IMG/VR virus record: IMGVR_UViG_3300032322_001011
Coordinates: 20,696-84,695 of that record
DNA: 64,000 nucleotides
Strand: one strand, 5' to 3'
Source: a virus
A program made the position numbers and the translations under genes. The notes under the pieces were generated by a model that saw only the letters and a program-made list of their open reading frames with translations, was not told the origin of the DNA and did not search any database. Position 1 is the stretch's first letter. Each line of letters begins with the position of its first letter. Shown one piece after another: positions 1 through 6,493 of this stretch.

Positions 1-186
1 GTAGTAAGTGAGCGCAGGAATAACTGGCAAACAAATACCACTCGTGTATAAATCATCAGCAATGTCAATTGCTGTGTTCACGTTTTCTTCTGAATCGCTA
101 TGTACGCAAGTACCAACGATGTATACGTGCGGCAAAAGGATGTGAGCAAGCGTTCTCATAAACTCTTTGTTTACTCCCTCTGCCAT
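1..186 (-). CDS. Partial nucleoside 2-deoxyribosyltransferase-like protein (3' end outside window)
   Basis: The first 62 codons are visible and the gene runs off the left edge. The ATG at 186 has an AGAGGA ribosome binding site about six bases upstream. The visible part has a hydrophobic strand (VYIVGTCV), then an acidic helix (SEENVNTAIDIADDL), then G-I-C-L-P-V-I-P-A-L-T. This matches the start of the DUF4406/DUF1937 and nucleoside 2-deoxyribosyltransferase fold, where a strand is followed by EEN..A...A..L...G. That family acts on nucleosides or nucleotides, but the catalytic residues lie outside the window, so the function is inferred from the N-terminal pattern only. Confidence 0.55.
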   Translation of the reverse strand, partial: MAEGVNKEFMRTLAHILLPHVYIVGTCVHSDSEENVNTAIDIADDLYTSGICLPVIPALTYY

Positions 187-224
187 GATGTCCTCTGAGT
201 AATTCCTCAGATGGAAGTCAGCCA

Positions 225-302
225 CTACGAATTCCTATTCATATTAGAACGAATAGCCATGTAGTAGCAAGCAAGTGCAAAAACAATGAATACTTTTGTC
301 AT
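225..302 (-). CDS. Possible 25-residue membrane peptide
   Basis: A 25-codon frame begins at an ATG sharing TGATGA with the stop of the upstream membrane-protein gene. An AGGAAAAG stretch just upstream can act as ribosome binding site. The peptide has one short hydrophobic stretch (VFIVFALACYYMAI) and then a polar tail, so it could be a single-pass membrane peptide. It fills an otherwise empty gap and has good start signals, but its length leaves it uncertain. Confidence 0.4.
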   Translation of the reverse strand: MTKVFIVFALACYYMAIRSNMNRNS

Positions 303-523
303 CACTTTTCCTGTAACCATTTCAGACCATTACGAAGATATACGGTGGCGTAGCAGAAGGCCATGAATATAAATCCGTATTGCTTGGTTTGAACAGCAAA
401 GATAATCCAAAGCAATTCATTGACTGAAAGAAAAAAGAATGCGTGAGCGTGTTTCTTTCCCACGTACCACATTCCCGTAACGCCAAAGATGGCAAGCACC
501 CATGACCATATTTGTCCACTCAT
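302..523 (-). CDS. Small integral membrane protein, unknown function
   Basis: A 73-residue protein with about three hydrophobic segments: WSWVLAIFGVTGMWYV, FFFLSVNELLWIIFAV and FIFMAFCYATVYL. A short Lys/His-rich loop (GKKHAHA) separates the first two. The ATG follows an AGGAG about seven bases upstream. I do not recognise a family. It probably sits in the host inner membrane. Its ribosome binding site lies on one arm of a stem-loop at 532-549. Confidence 0.7.
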   Translation of the reverse strand: MSGQIWSWVLAIFGVTGMWYVGKKHAHAFFFLSVNELLWIIFAVQTKQYGFIFMAFCYATVYLRNGLKWLQEK

Positions 524-531
524 TGTGTACT

Positions 532-549
532 CCTAATATCCGTATTAGG
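532..549 (-). promoter_or_regulatory. Stem-loop overlapping a ribosome binding site
   Basis: CCTAATA and TATTAGG form a perfect 7-bp stem with a four-base loop. Read on the minus strand, the second arm contains the AGG of the AGGAG that precedes the membrane-protein gene starting at 523. The hairpin could lower translation of that gene or act as an RNA processing site. The structure is seen; the effect is inferred. Confidence 0.4.
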
Positions 550-557
550 AATACCTT

Positions 558-581
558 AGTACAGATTTACTTCTCTGTACT
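558..581 (-). terminator. Stem-loop at the end of the gene at 567-806
   Basis: AGTACAGA (558-565) and TCTGTACT (574-581) form a perfect 8-bp stem with an 8-base loop. It overlaps the last codons and stop of the upstream gene. No clear U-tract follows, so it may be a weak terminator or an mRNA-stabilising or processing hairpin. Confidence 0.4.
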
Positions 582-806
582 CCAATGGTGAACTGATTGG
601 ATTAGGACACCCAAGACATCATCAGCATTTTCGTCTTCATTGACCAACGACTGGCAATACGAGGAAGCGGTCTTGGCAACAGATTCTGCCATTTCCAACT
701 TCTTAGCCATTGCTTCAATCATCTGGCGAAGAGCCTGCTTGTCATCGTACGCACGAGCAAGCGATACTTGAAGGTCTTGAATTACTGCAAACTCAAATGA
801 CTCCAT
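567..806 (-). CDS. Hypothetical helical protein
   Basis: A 79-residue, mostly helical, charged protein with heptad-like spacing (LRQMIEAMAKKLEMAESVAKTA), suggesting a short coiled coil. No known family. The ATG follows GGAAATGGGG. It is the first gene downstream of a TTGACA-N17-TACGCT promoter at 834-862, so it may be expressed separately from the genes before it. Confidence 0.65.
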   Translation of the reverse strand: MESFEFAVIQDLQVSLARAYDDKQALRQMIEAMAKKLEMAESVAKTASSYCQSLVNEDENADDVLGVLIQSVHHWSTEK

Positions 807-821
807 AAAACCCCATTTCCT

Positions 822-845
822 AGGTTATGTACAAGCGTACAACCT
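822..845 (-). promoter_or_regulatory. Imperfect stem-loop overlapping the promoter at 834-862
   Basis: AGGTT-AT-GTAC (822-832) and GTAC-AACCT (837-845) can fold into a stem with a two-base bulge and a four-base loop. It overlaps the -10 box of the promoter at 834-862. As DNA it could be an operator dyad; as RNA it lies just after the stop at 859 and could end or trim the upstream transcript. Confidence 0.35.
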
Positions 846-862
846 ATGAATGGTCTTGTCAA
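834..862 (-). promoter_or_regulatory. Sigma70/SigA-type promoter, TTGACA-N17-TACGCT
   Basis: Read on the minus strand there is a perfect -35 box TTGACA (857-862), exactly 17 bases, then TACGCT (834-839). Actinobacterial SigA -10 boxes often follow TAnnnT, which this fits. The same -35, spacing and -10 occur at 49556-49584. It lies right after the stop of the gene at 859-2295 and would drive the genes at 806 and below. Confidence 0.6.
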
Positions 863-2295
863 GCCTCATCCGAAAGATCAAGGATGTCTGCGTACATACT
901 GTCAGCCTGGTTAGCATTCAAACCACCACCTGTAAGTTGCCTGGTGGCTTCGCCTACTTGAGCGCCAAAGATACGACTAAGTACCCCTGCACCGCCACGT
1001 GCTTCAACCTCAAGACGCATGACATCACGAGTATCTGAAATGTCTTTGAACTTCTCAACTAAAGCGAACAACCGCTCAACCTCATCGGACAATGCTGGGT
1101 CAAGACCTTGACCTTCCAGTTCTTCGGCAAAGCGAGCGAACAACACTCGGCTCATTTGCATCTCCAATAATGCCCTCATCGCAGCCTGTAACTGATCTTT
1201 AGTTTTGATCTCTACGGGCAACTTGAATCCACAATCAGAATTCTCCTTGAATGCAGGACAACGGCTGGACAAATAACAATGATTGCACTGCCTCAAAAGG
1301 TTACTTTGATACTGCAAAACAGGTGTTGAAAAAGCCTCAGAATTGCCCTCATCCTCAAGTTCTGTAAGGTTTTCAGCAATTTGTGGTGTGATGTTCTGGA
1401 TACCGATAACTGGTAACAATACTTTTTCGTCTTCGTGCCGCTTGTCAGCACCCCTAATCATAATACTTGTACCCCCAGAAGCCACATTTTGGACATTACC
1501 AATATTTTGCAAATCATTAGGATTTGTACTATTTTCCGATAGACCTATTTCTTGTTCGTCATCGTCATTTGCAGGGTCATAGACCCCAAAAGCACCCTGC
1601 TCCCACGCTTGCCAAGACTTGATTGCCAACTTTGCAACCTCAGCATTATCGTCTTGGACTATCTGTTCATAGTCAATTCCTAACCGAATAATGTCGGCTC
1701 GGTGCTTCTTTCGGGCAGAATCTTTCTGCTGTGCTGGGTATCGGCGTAGACCGTGACCATCCCATACCTGAGTTTCCCCGTAACGCACAGCCGATGTCCA
1801 CGACCCCACGACTACTGAATCCCAAGGTAGTGATTCAATGACATCTGGTTTAGATGACAACCCCACTAACTTGGCATCCCACCTCTGAATGAGGTTACGA
1901 ATACGGGAAATGTTTTTACCGTTTACAGCCTTATCGCTGACTGCGGCCCTGCCATGACGTTGGCATAAATACGCCAAACGCTCTAAATCGTCACCATCAT
2001 TCCATAAAGGAATATACCGTTCGTTTAGCCATGCCCCATCATAATCAGGGCGACCAATGACCATTGCAATGTTTTCGTAGTGCTGACGTAGGAAATCATC
2101 GTAACGAGTGACATCTTCGTCACTTTCTGAAGTATACAAAACGACCTCACCGCCATTGCACATTACAGATAAATCTAGTTCTTTTTTCTTAGGCACAGCC
2201 AAATGGGTGAGGTTTATGGCGTATCTGGTTACCCCAGAAGCGGACAGCAAAGATCGGTGAGAGGACTTTTCGGCATTAGCAAAATAGATTTTCAC
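859..2295 (-). CDS. Large protein, possible TGT/DpdA-like barrel with C-terminal Cys cluster
   Basis: A 478-residue soluble protein. The N-terminal half (1-210) alternates strands and helices and has barrel-like signatures: MKIYFANAEKSSH at the start, VGLSSKPD near 145, and VVVGSWTSAVRYG near 165. This reminds me of phage DpdA-type tRNA-guanine transglycosylases, which insert deazaguanines into DNA, but no queC/D/E-type genes are in the window and the match is by eye. Residues 240-330 are low-complexity and acidic. Near 345 a cluster CxxC-x5-C-x8-C could bind zinc or an Fe-S centre. The rest is helical. The start overlaps the next gene upstream by four bases. The function is unproven. Confidence 0.5.
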   Translation of the reverse strand: MKIYFANAEKSSHRSLLSASGVTRYAINLTHLAVPKKKELDLSVMCNGGEVVLYTSESDEDVTRYDDFLRQHYENIAMVIGRPDYDGAWLNERYIPLWNDGDDLERLAYLCQRHGRAAVSDKAVNGKNISRIRNLIQRWDAKLVGLSSKPDVIESLPWDSVVVGSWTSAVRYGETQVWDGHGLRRYPAQQKDSARKKHRADIIRLGIDYEQIVQDDNAEVAKLAIKSWQAWEQGAFGVYDPANDDDEQEIGLSENSTNPNDLQNIGNVQNVASGGTSIMIRGADKRHEDEKVLLPVIGIQNITPQIAENLTELEDEGNSEAFSTPVLQYQSNLLRQCNHCYLSSRCPAFKENSDCGFKLPVEIKTKDQLQAAMRALLEMQMSRVLFARFAEELEGQGLDPALSDEVERLFALVEKFKDISDTRDVMRLEVEARGGAGVLSRIFGAQVGEATRQLTGGGLNANQADSMYADILDLSDEA

Positions 2296-2774
2296 TCGTC
2301 ACCTCCATTAGTGCGGTACAACGACTGTACTTCAAGTTCACGAGTCAGGTCTGTCCAGACCTTTCTTTCCCTAGGCTTATCATTTCGCCATTCTGGGCGT
2401 ACAAAGTTGGGCAAGCACATCAAAAGACAAGGAATAGCATCCTGCATCACCAAAGTCACAGTTTCAGGATTGGTGTCTACAAACCAGTCAATTTTTCCGT
2501 ATACGGCGTTCAAATCTCGTACACGGTCACGCACATCTGAAGGTTTTCCAGACTTGGCTACCTCAACAGTGGCAAATTTATAACCTTCACGTTTTGCCCA
2601 CTCTGTCAAAATCTCAGCGCCAACATCAGTACCCAAAATAATAAGCCTGCCGTTGTACCGTGCAAATAGCGCTTCGTACAGTTTTTGACCATCGGGAATA
2701 GGTTGTCTTGCACCAGGGGAGAACGCTTTGTCAGTATTTGCATACGCTAATACATCAAAAGTAACAACAAGCAT
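2292..2774 (-). CDS. HAD-like or nuclease-like Rossmann protein
   Basis: A 160-residue alpha/beta protein. It starts with a strand and Asp (VVTFDVLAY), then has LIILGTDVG near 45, a Lys in AKSGKPSD near 75, and DWFVDTNPE near 97. The order resembles the four HAD phosphatase motifs, but motif I lacks the DxDGT form, so activity is doubtful. It could be a degenerate HAD or PIN-like protein. Its stop overlaps the next gene by four bases and its start shares TAATG with the gene upstream. Confidence 0.5.
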   Translation of the reverse strand: MLVVTFDVLAYANTDKAFSPGARQPIPDGQKLYEALFARYNGRLIILGTDVGAEILTEWAKREGYKFATVEVAKSGKPSDVRDRVRDLNAVYGKIDWFVDTNPETVTLVMQDAIPCLLMCLPNFVRPEWRNDKPRERKVWTDLTRELEVQSLYRTNGGDE

Positions 2775-3232
2775 CAGTCGTACATGCCCATCGCTTTACG
2801 TTCTTTGGTTGCTACGTAACCTGAACCTACTGGGCAGAAATGGCATAGATATTGCCATTGTTCTTTTGGAACACCAGTCTTGCGACCAATCGTCTTAGAT
2901 TCATCTTCCCAGTCAATACAACTACCTTTAGGAGCACCGTGGCGTTGGAAGCATTTGAGGGCTTCTACTTTGAGGTCATCACGAACTTCACGAACCTCAA
3001 TCTCATTCTTCATCAATTCTTTTTTGATCCCTGTCTCACCGTCAAGGGCATCATATGTTGCTTGGTCACAACGGAAGATTTGAGACAAGTGTGCTTCAGG
3101 GGAAGGGTTTTGAGCACGAGCAAGATGCATCTTGATAATTTCTTGCAACTCCATGTCATTATCTGCGTTACCGTCATAATCACGCATTTTGTGCATTGTT
3201 CCACAAGAATTGCAAACTAGAAGTCTTGGCAT
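2774..3232 (-). CDS. Zn-ribbon protein, unknown function
   Basis: A 152-residue protein with CNSC at residues 7-10 and a second pair CHFC near 130, probably binding one zinc ion across the fold. The middle is helical and charged, with a Cys in LKCFQRHG. I do not recognise the family. Zn-ribbon proteins of this size in phages are often transcription or replication accessories, but nothing here decides that. Confidence 0.6.
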   Translation of the reverse strand: MPRLLVCNSCGTMHKMRDYDGNADNDMELQEIIKMHLARAQNPSPEAHLSQIFRCDQATYDALDGETGIKKELMKNEIEVREVRDDLKVEALKCFQRHGAPKGSCIDWEDESKTIGRKTGVPKEQWQYLCHFCPVGSGYVATKERKAMGMYD

Positions 3233-3256
3233 GTTGTACTACTTTCTATGAACTTG

Positions 3257-3691
3257 TTATTTAGTTGATGCTTTTAGTTGCCAACTCCACTTTGCATGCA
3301 TATCGATCCGATCAGCAAGGAAGTTGGCAATTCCTTGTTGATCTTCTTTTACTGCCAAATCAAATGCTACCTTGACTGACTTGGCAACTTCATCGTTGAT
3401 ACGCAGTAACTCTTTAGCCATTGCTTTAGGGTCTGGCTTTACTTCCTTGGATTCTACCGTACGGCTGTCCAAGAAGGTTTTGAGGCTAAACGGGGCGTAA
3501 ACATCCAACTTGCGAAGGTTTTCAGCAAGAGGATCAATGCTCCCATAAACATCGCTGTAAATCTCTTCAAACAAAGCGTGATACTGGCTAAAGTCTGAAC
3601 CTTCTACGTTCCAGTGGTATCCGTGCGCTACGAAGTACTCCGTAACTACATCGGACATCAATGTTTTGAGAGAATCAGCAAGTTTAGCCAT
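3257..3691 (-). CDS. dps: Dps-like ferritin
   Basis: A 144-residue helical protein. The family signature is clear: AHGYHWNVEG, then SQYHALFEEIYSDVYGSIDPLAE, where the His, Asp and Glu are the usual ferroxidase ligands of Dps. Dps forms hollow dodecamers that oxidise and store iron and can bind DNA, protecting it from hydroxyl radicals. I chose the ATG at 3691, which shares TAATG with the previous stop; a GTG 12 bases upstream is possible. In a phage it may protect replicating or host DNA, or control iron during infection. Confidence 0.85.
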   Translation of the reverse strand: MAKLADSLKTLMSDVVTEYFVAHGYHWNVEGSDFSQYHALFEEIYSDVYGSIDPLAENLRKLDVYAPFSLKTFLDSRTVESKEVKPDPKAMAKELLRINDEVAKSVKVAFDLAVKEDQQGIANFLADRIDMHAKWSWQLKASTK

Positions 3692-3972
3692 TAGCAATCC
3701 CACGCTCTAAGTGATTTATTGATACGACTATCAGGGTCATTAGCGGTTTTGGATGAAGTGTTTTTCTTCTTCATACCTTCCATACGGGCGCAAAAAGAAT
3801 CACGGCGAGCAGCAGACTTCTTAGATTTAGCGGCCTGCTCTTTTTTAACAGGAGGCTTGAGGTCAGAACCAGGGTTTGCTCTTTCGTAGGACTTACGACC
3901 TTTTTCGTTGAGTCCACCCTTTTCGTTCTTGCCCTCTTTGCGTTGCCACGCTTCTGATTTTTTAGTTGCCAT
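3691..3972 (-). CDS. DUF6321-like basic protein
   Basis: A 93-residue Lys/Arg-rich protein. It contains GGLNEKGRKSYERANPGSDLKPPV, SFCARMEGM, and an end PDSRINKSLRAWDC. These phrases recur in small phage proteins grouped, as I recall, under DUF6321. The function is unknown; the charge suggests DNA or RNA binding. It is part of a train of tiny basic genes joined by TAATG overlaps. Confidence 0.7.
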   Translation of the reverse strand: MATKKSEAWQRKEGKNEKGGLNEKGRKSYERANPGSDLKPPVKKEQAAKSKKSAARRDSFCARMEGMKKKNTSSKTANDPDSRINKSLRAWDC

Positions 3973-4136
3973 TACTTTTTACCTTTTTTACTGACAGCCA
4001 TATTGTCAACTAAGTTTGGGTAGGGGCGACCAGCAGCCTTAGCACGAGCCTTTGCCTCTGATTTTTGTTCAGGGGACAATTTAGTTGATTTCTTTTTAGG
4101 ATTTGGTTTATCCCAAACGTCTTTTTTAGAAGCCAT
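3972..4136 (-). CDS. Tiny Lys-rich protein (54 aa)
   Basis: A 54-residue basic protein: a Lys-rich start with VWDKPNPKKKS, a helix LSPEQKSEAKARAKAAG, then RPYPNLVDNM and a Lys tail. Both ends share TAATG with neighbours, which strongly supports translation. The middle is a plausible nucleic-acid-binding helix. The function is unknown. Confidence 0.7.
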   Translation of the reverse strand: MASKKDVWDKPNPKKKSTKLSPEQKSEAKARAKAAGRPYPNLVDNMAVSKKGKK

Positions 4137-4189
4137 TATTTCTTCTTCTTTTTGTCCTTACAAGAACAACCACATGATTTGCAAGCCAT
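4136..4189 (-). CDS. Tiny Cys/Lys peptide (17 aa)
   Basis: A 17-codon frame, MACKSCGCSCKDKKKKK, with four Cys followed by a Lys run. Its stop shares TAATG with the next gene. It could bind a metal. It resembles the N-terminus of the next peptide (CAECGC), so the two may be related. Its size keeps it tentative. Confidence 0.45.
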   Translation of the reverse strand: MACKSCGCSCKDKKKKK

Positions 4190-4191
4190 AG

Positions 4192-4296
4192 TTATTTCTT
4201 CTTCTTCTTAACGGCTTTTTTAGCGGCTTTCTTTTTGCCCTTGCCATAACCTGGTGCTTTTTTATCTGTCATCATGCAACCACATTCTGCACACAT
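4192..4296 (-). CDS. Tiny Cys/Lys peptide (34 aa)
   Basis: A 34-residue peptide: MCAECGCMMTDKKAPGYG followed by a Lys/Ala-rich tail. Three Cys near the start could bind metal, and the tail looks like a histone-type basic tail. It starts three bases after the preceding stop in a tightly packed train of small basic genes. Confidence 0.5.
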   Translation of the reverse strand: MCAECGCMMTDKKAPGYGKGKKKAAKKAVKKKKK

Positions 4297-4297
4297 A

Positions 4298-4477
4298 TTA
4301 CTTACCTGCCTTTTTCTTGGTTTGCTTTTTGGATTGACCTGCTTCAGACAATGCTATCGCAATTGCCTGCTTCTTGGAAGTAACCGTAGGGCCTTCTTTA
4401 GAACCTGAATGAAGATCGCCTTTGGCATATTCTTTCATTACTTTGGCAACCTTCTTTGCACTTTTTTTATCACTCAT
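4298..4477 (-). CDS. DUF6496-like small basic protein
   Basis: A 59-residue protein with KVMKEYAKGDLHSGSKEGPTVTSKKQAIAIALSEAG, a pattern I recognise from small bacterial and phage proteins called DUF6496 (VMHEFK.G.L.SGS..GP.V..RKQAIAIALSEA). The function is unknown. The ATG overlaps the end of the upstream gene by eight bases. Confidence 0.7.
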   Translation of the reverse strand: MSDKKSAKKVAKVMKEYAKGDLHSGSKEGPTVTSKKQAIAIALSEAGQSKKQTKKKAGK

Positions 4478-4790
4478 TATCAGTGTCCTTAAATGCTTGA
4501 CCTAATGTGTAATGAAAATCTGGATTCATTGCTAAATCCCACCGAACAGTATCATAGTCTACAGTCTTTGTTTGCTTTGGAATATGACCAAAACCAGAAC
4601 CCAATTCGTGAATTGTGGAATCTGGAAATCCCTTCAAAAGATCAAAAGTCTTTTGATGAAACAGTCTTTCATCAATTTGTCTTTTAGCATCACCAAACAA
4701 CCCTTGACCAGCAGGGTGAAACTGGCGTTGATTTAGTTGCCGTTCAGCCTTCTTCTTGCGGAAATCCGCCATGTCAACGATGTCACCCAC
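4470..4790 (-). CDS. Hypothetical protein
   Basis: A 106-residue protein with a basic N-terminal helix (MADFRKKKAERQLNQRQF) and a C-terminal half containing HELGSGFGHIPKQT and DYDTVRWDLAMNPDFHYTLG. No family recognised. It sits between basic small genes and disordered proteins, so it may be a virion or nucleoid accessory, but this rests on position only. Confidence 0.6.
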   Translation of the reverse strand: MGDIVDMADFRKKKAERQLNQRQFHPAGQGLFGDAKRQIDERLFHQKTFDLLKGFPDSTIHELGSGFGHIPKQTKTVDYDTVRWDLAMNPDFHYTLGQAFKDTDNE

Positions 4791-4800
4791 ATTACAACCT

Positions 4801-5001
4801 TTATAGGCTAATTACTGGCTCAGTTGCCTCAGCAAGTGGGCTACGAGGGGTAACCCCGTATTGAGGTTGGAGAACCATATTGCGCTTGGTTACATACTCC
4901 ATCTCAACAGCACCACCACGGCCTGGGGTAAGCGATTTATATGTTCCATCCATGATTCCTTTACGGAGATCATCGTTGGCAGAGCGTTCCATGTTTTGCA
5001 T
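4801..5001 (-). CDS. Hypothetical protein (66 aa)
   Basis: A 66-residue protein with no recognised domain; the second half is polar (YVTKRNMVLQPQYGVTPRSPLAEATEP) and probably disordered. An AGGATC precedes the ATG. Function unknown. Confidence 0.55.
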   Translation of the reverse strand: MQNMERSANDDLRKGIMDGTYKSLTPGRGGAVEMEYVTKRNMVLQPQYGVTPRSPLAEATEPVISL

Positions 5002-5015
5002 AAAGATCCTTTTAC

Positions 5016-5897
5016 TCAGTAGATATTAATTCTATCAAAATCAGCACCTTGTGCTGAAGCACCACCAGATTGTGCGTTTCCACCACGCATTCCACCAATT
5101 GAAATAAATGGGTTGCCTGGAGAACCAGAAGTACCTGTTGAAGCACCACCATTTTTGGGGGCGTAAATTTGTGGAGCGTTGTTTACGTTTGCGCTGGTGT
5201 TTGTATTGGTGGCAGCAGGTGGTTGCATCGCAGGCGTAGATTGTGCAGCAGTTTTAGGTTGACGTGGTTGACGAACCCTACCACCAGCAACACCTTGCGT
5301 TTGAATACGCTGTTGTTGATCTGGGGTTCCATTCTTTGAAATGTCCGTAGCAAGAGCACGGCGAGCACGAGCAGTAGCGTTTCTACGATCCCTTTGCTCT
5401 TGGGTTAACTGTGGGCGTTGCCTGGGAGTTTGTCCTGCTGGATTTTGCCCTACTGGTTGCTGACCTGTTGGTTGTTGAAATTGAACTCCAGCAGATCCTC
5501 CACCAAAATCACCACGCCCAAGGTTTTCTTGGCTACCAAAAGTTGCTCGTTGGTCAAGGTTGAACGTATATGTAGTTGTTGGGCTTTGTGGACCTTGCTG
5601 TTGCTGTTGCTGTTGCTGTTGTTTTCTTCCACGACCCCAGAAACCACGACCACCACTACGACCAGCACGATAGTTGTAAAAGTTATTTCGGTTTGCAGGA
5701 TTCATCATCCATGCGTTCATACCTTGTGCAAGCATGCTGTCTTGTTGTGGTGGGCCAGAAGTTGCACCCCAATTACGTTGCATAGAACCAGCACCAGCGT
5801 TGTATGGTTGTGGGGCTGCAAAGTTTCCACCTTGAATCTGCCCAGTTGGGGCAGACATATTCTGTTGAGGGACACCACCGAAAGGGTTATTAGCCAT
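5016..5897 (-). CDS. Gln/Gly/Asn-rich disordered protein with shared motifs
   Basis: A 293-residue low-complexity protein rich in Gln, Asn, Gly and Pro, with a run of nine Gln near residue 93. Two islands are shared with other proteins here. TFGSQENLGRGDFGGG near 117 matches TFGDQTNLGRGDFGGG in the protein at 7297-9591. SANVNNAPQIYAP near 238 matches SANAISAPQIYAP in the tape measure at 33743-36478. A basic patch (QEQRDRRNATARARRALA) lies between them. The shared islands suggest contact with a common virion partner. The function is unknown. Confidence 0.65.
   Translation of the reverse strand: MANNPFGGVPQQNMSAPTGQIQGGNFAAPQPYNAGAGSMQRNWGATSGPPQQDSMLAQGMNAWMMNPANRNNFYNYRAGRSGGRGFWGRGRKQQQQQQQQQGPQSPTTTYTFNLDQRATFGSQENLGRGDFGGGSAGVQFQQPTGQQPVGQNPAGQTPRQRPQLTQEQRDRRNATARARRALATDISKNGTPDQQQRIQTQGVAGGRVRQPRQPKTAAQSTPAMQPPAATNTNTSANVNNAPQIYAPKNGGASTGTSGSPGNPFISIGGMRGGNAQSGGASAQGADFDRINIY
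5595..5621. repeat. Trinucleotide repeat coding for poly-Gln
   Basis: TTGCTG is repeated four and a half times without change, coding for most of a run of nine Gln on the minus strand. Such a tract can change length by slippage. Confidence 0.8.
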
Positions 5898-5903
5898 GTC
5901 TAA

Positions 5904-6227
5904 TTATACCCAAAGACTTTGCATTGAGTATCGCCCAGAACCACTGAACTTATCATCGTTCATTTGTGCTCTCTGGAACATCACAGGAGCACCTGAAACC
6001 CATGAACGGTATTGGGGTGTCCAACGATCCACTGACAAAATGTCCACAATCCCAAGTTCCTGCTTTAAAAACCCACGTGATTGTGGAAATGCTTGCTGTG
6101 GGACAACAGGGCGAGTAGCACGAATAGTTTCTGGGTCAGAAATAGCAGACTGCAAAGCAATATCGGTAAGCAACTCTTCACGAGACTGCCACGGGCGTGT
6201 GCTTCTGTGGTTATCTACAGTAGGCAT
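5904..6227 (-). CDS. Hypothetical protein (107 aa)
   Basis: A 107-residue polar protein, MPTVDNHRSTRPWQSREELLTD at its start (positions 1-22), then SAISDPETIRATRPVVPQQAFPQ and DRWTPQYRSWVSGAPVMFQRA. No recognised family. It shares TAATG with the upstream MPRG gene and ends just before the Gln-rich gene. The N-terminus is not of the MPRG type. Confidence 0.6.
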   Translation of the reverse strand: MPTVDNHRSTRPWQSREELLTDIALQSAISDPETIRATRPVVPQQAFPQSRGFLKQELGIVDILSVDRWTPQYRSWVSGAPVMFQRAQMNDDKFSGSGRYSMQSLWV

Positions 6228-6493
6228 TAGTGCTCTGGTGGGTAAAAGTTAGGGTCATAACTTGACCAATTTTCAGGTGCTTCAGGATGGTATTGTTCAT
6301 CATTTGATTTAGCAACACCATCGTTGCCGTAAGCATCCAAATACGCTTCAAACTCTTCATCATTTTGCGTATGTTTTCTAGCCTGACGTTCACGAGATTC
6401 CATTTGCATTTCTTTTATTTCGTTATGCATGTCCATAGCATCACGCCCAACTTGGCGACCCATGTGATGACGAGTGTCTTGTCCTCTAGGCAT
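6227..6493 (-). CDS. MPRG-family small protein 1
   Basis: An 88-residue protein starting MPRGQDTRHHMGRQVGRDA. The first 15 residues match those of the genes at 6493, 6801, 7019 and 10718, while the rest is unrelated and acidic (HTQNDEEFEAYLDAYG). A common head with a variable tail suggests the head is a targeting or docking tag. Both ends share TAATG with neighbours. The function is unknown. Confidence 0.7.
   Translation of the reverse strand: MPRGQDTRHHMGRQVGRDAMDMHNEIKEMQMESRERQARKHTQNDEEFEAYLDAYGNDGVAKSNDEQYHPEAPENWSSYDPNFYPPEH

Noticed and set aside
5498-5531. RGD in GRGDFGGG as a cell-adhesion motif
   Set aside because: RGD binding concerns animal integrins; here it lies in a Gly-rich repeat shared by two phage proteins and has no such meaning.
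5418-5903. Long plus-strand open frame rich in Leu
   Set aside because: It is the antisense of the Gln-rich gene; CAG/CAA codons read as Leu on the other strand. No ribosome binding site.
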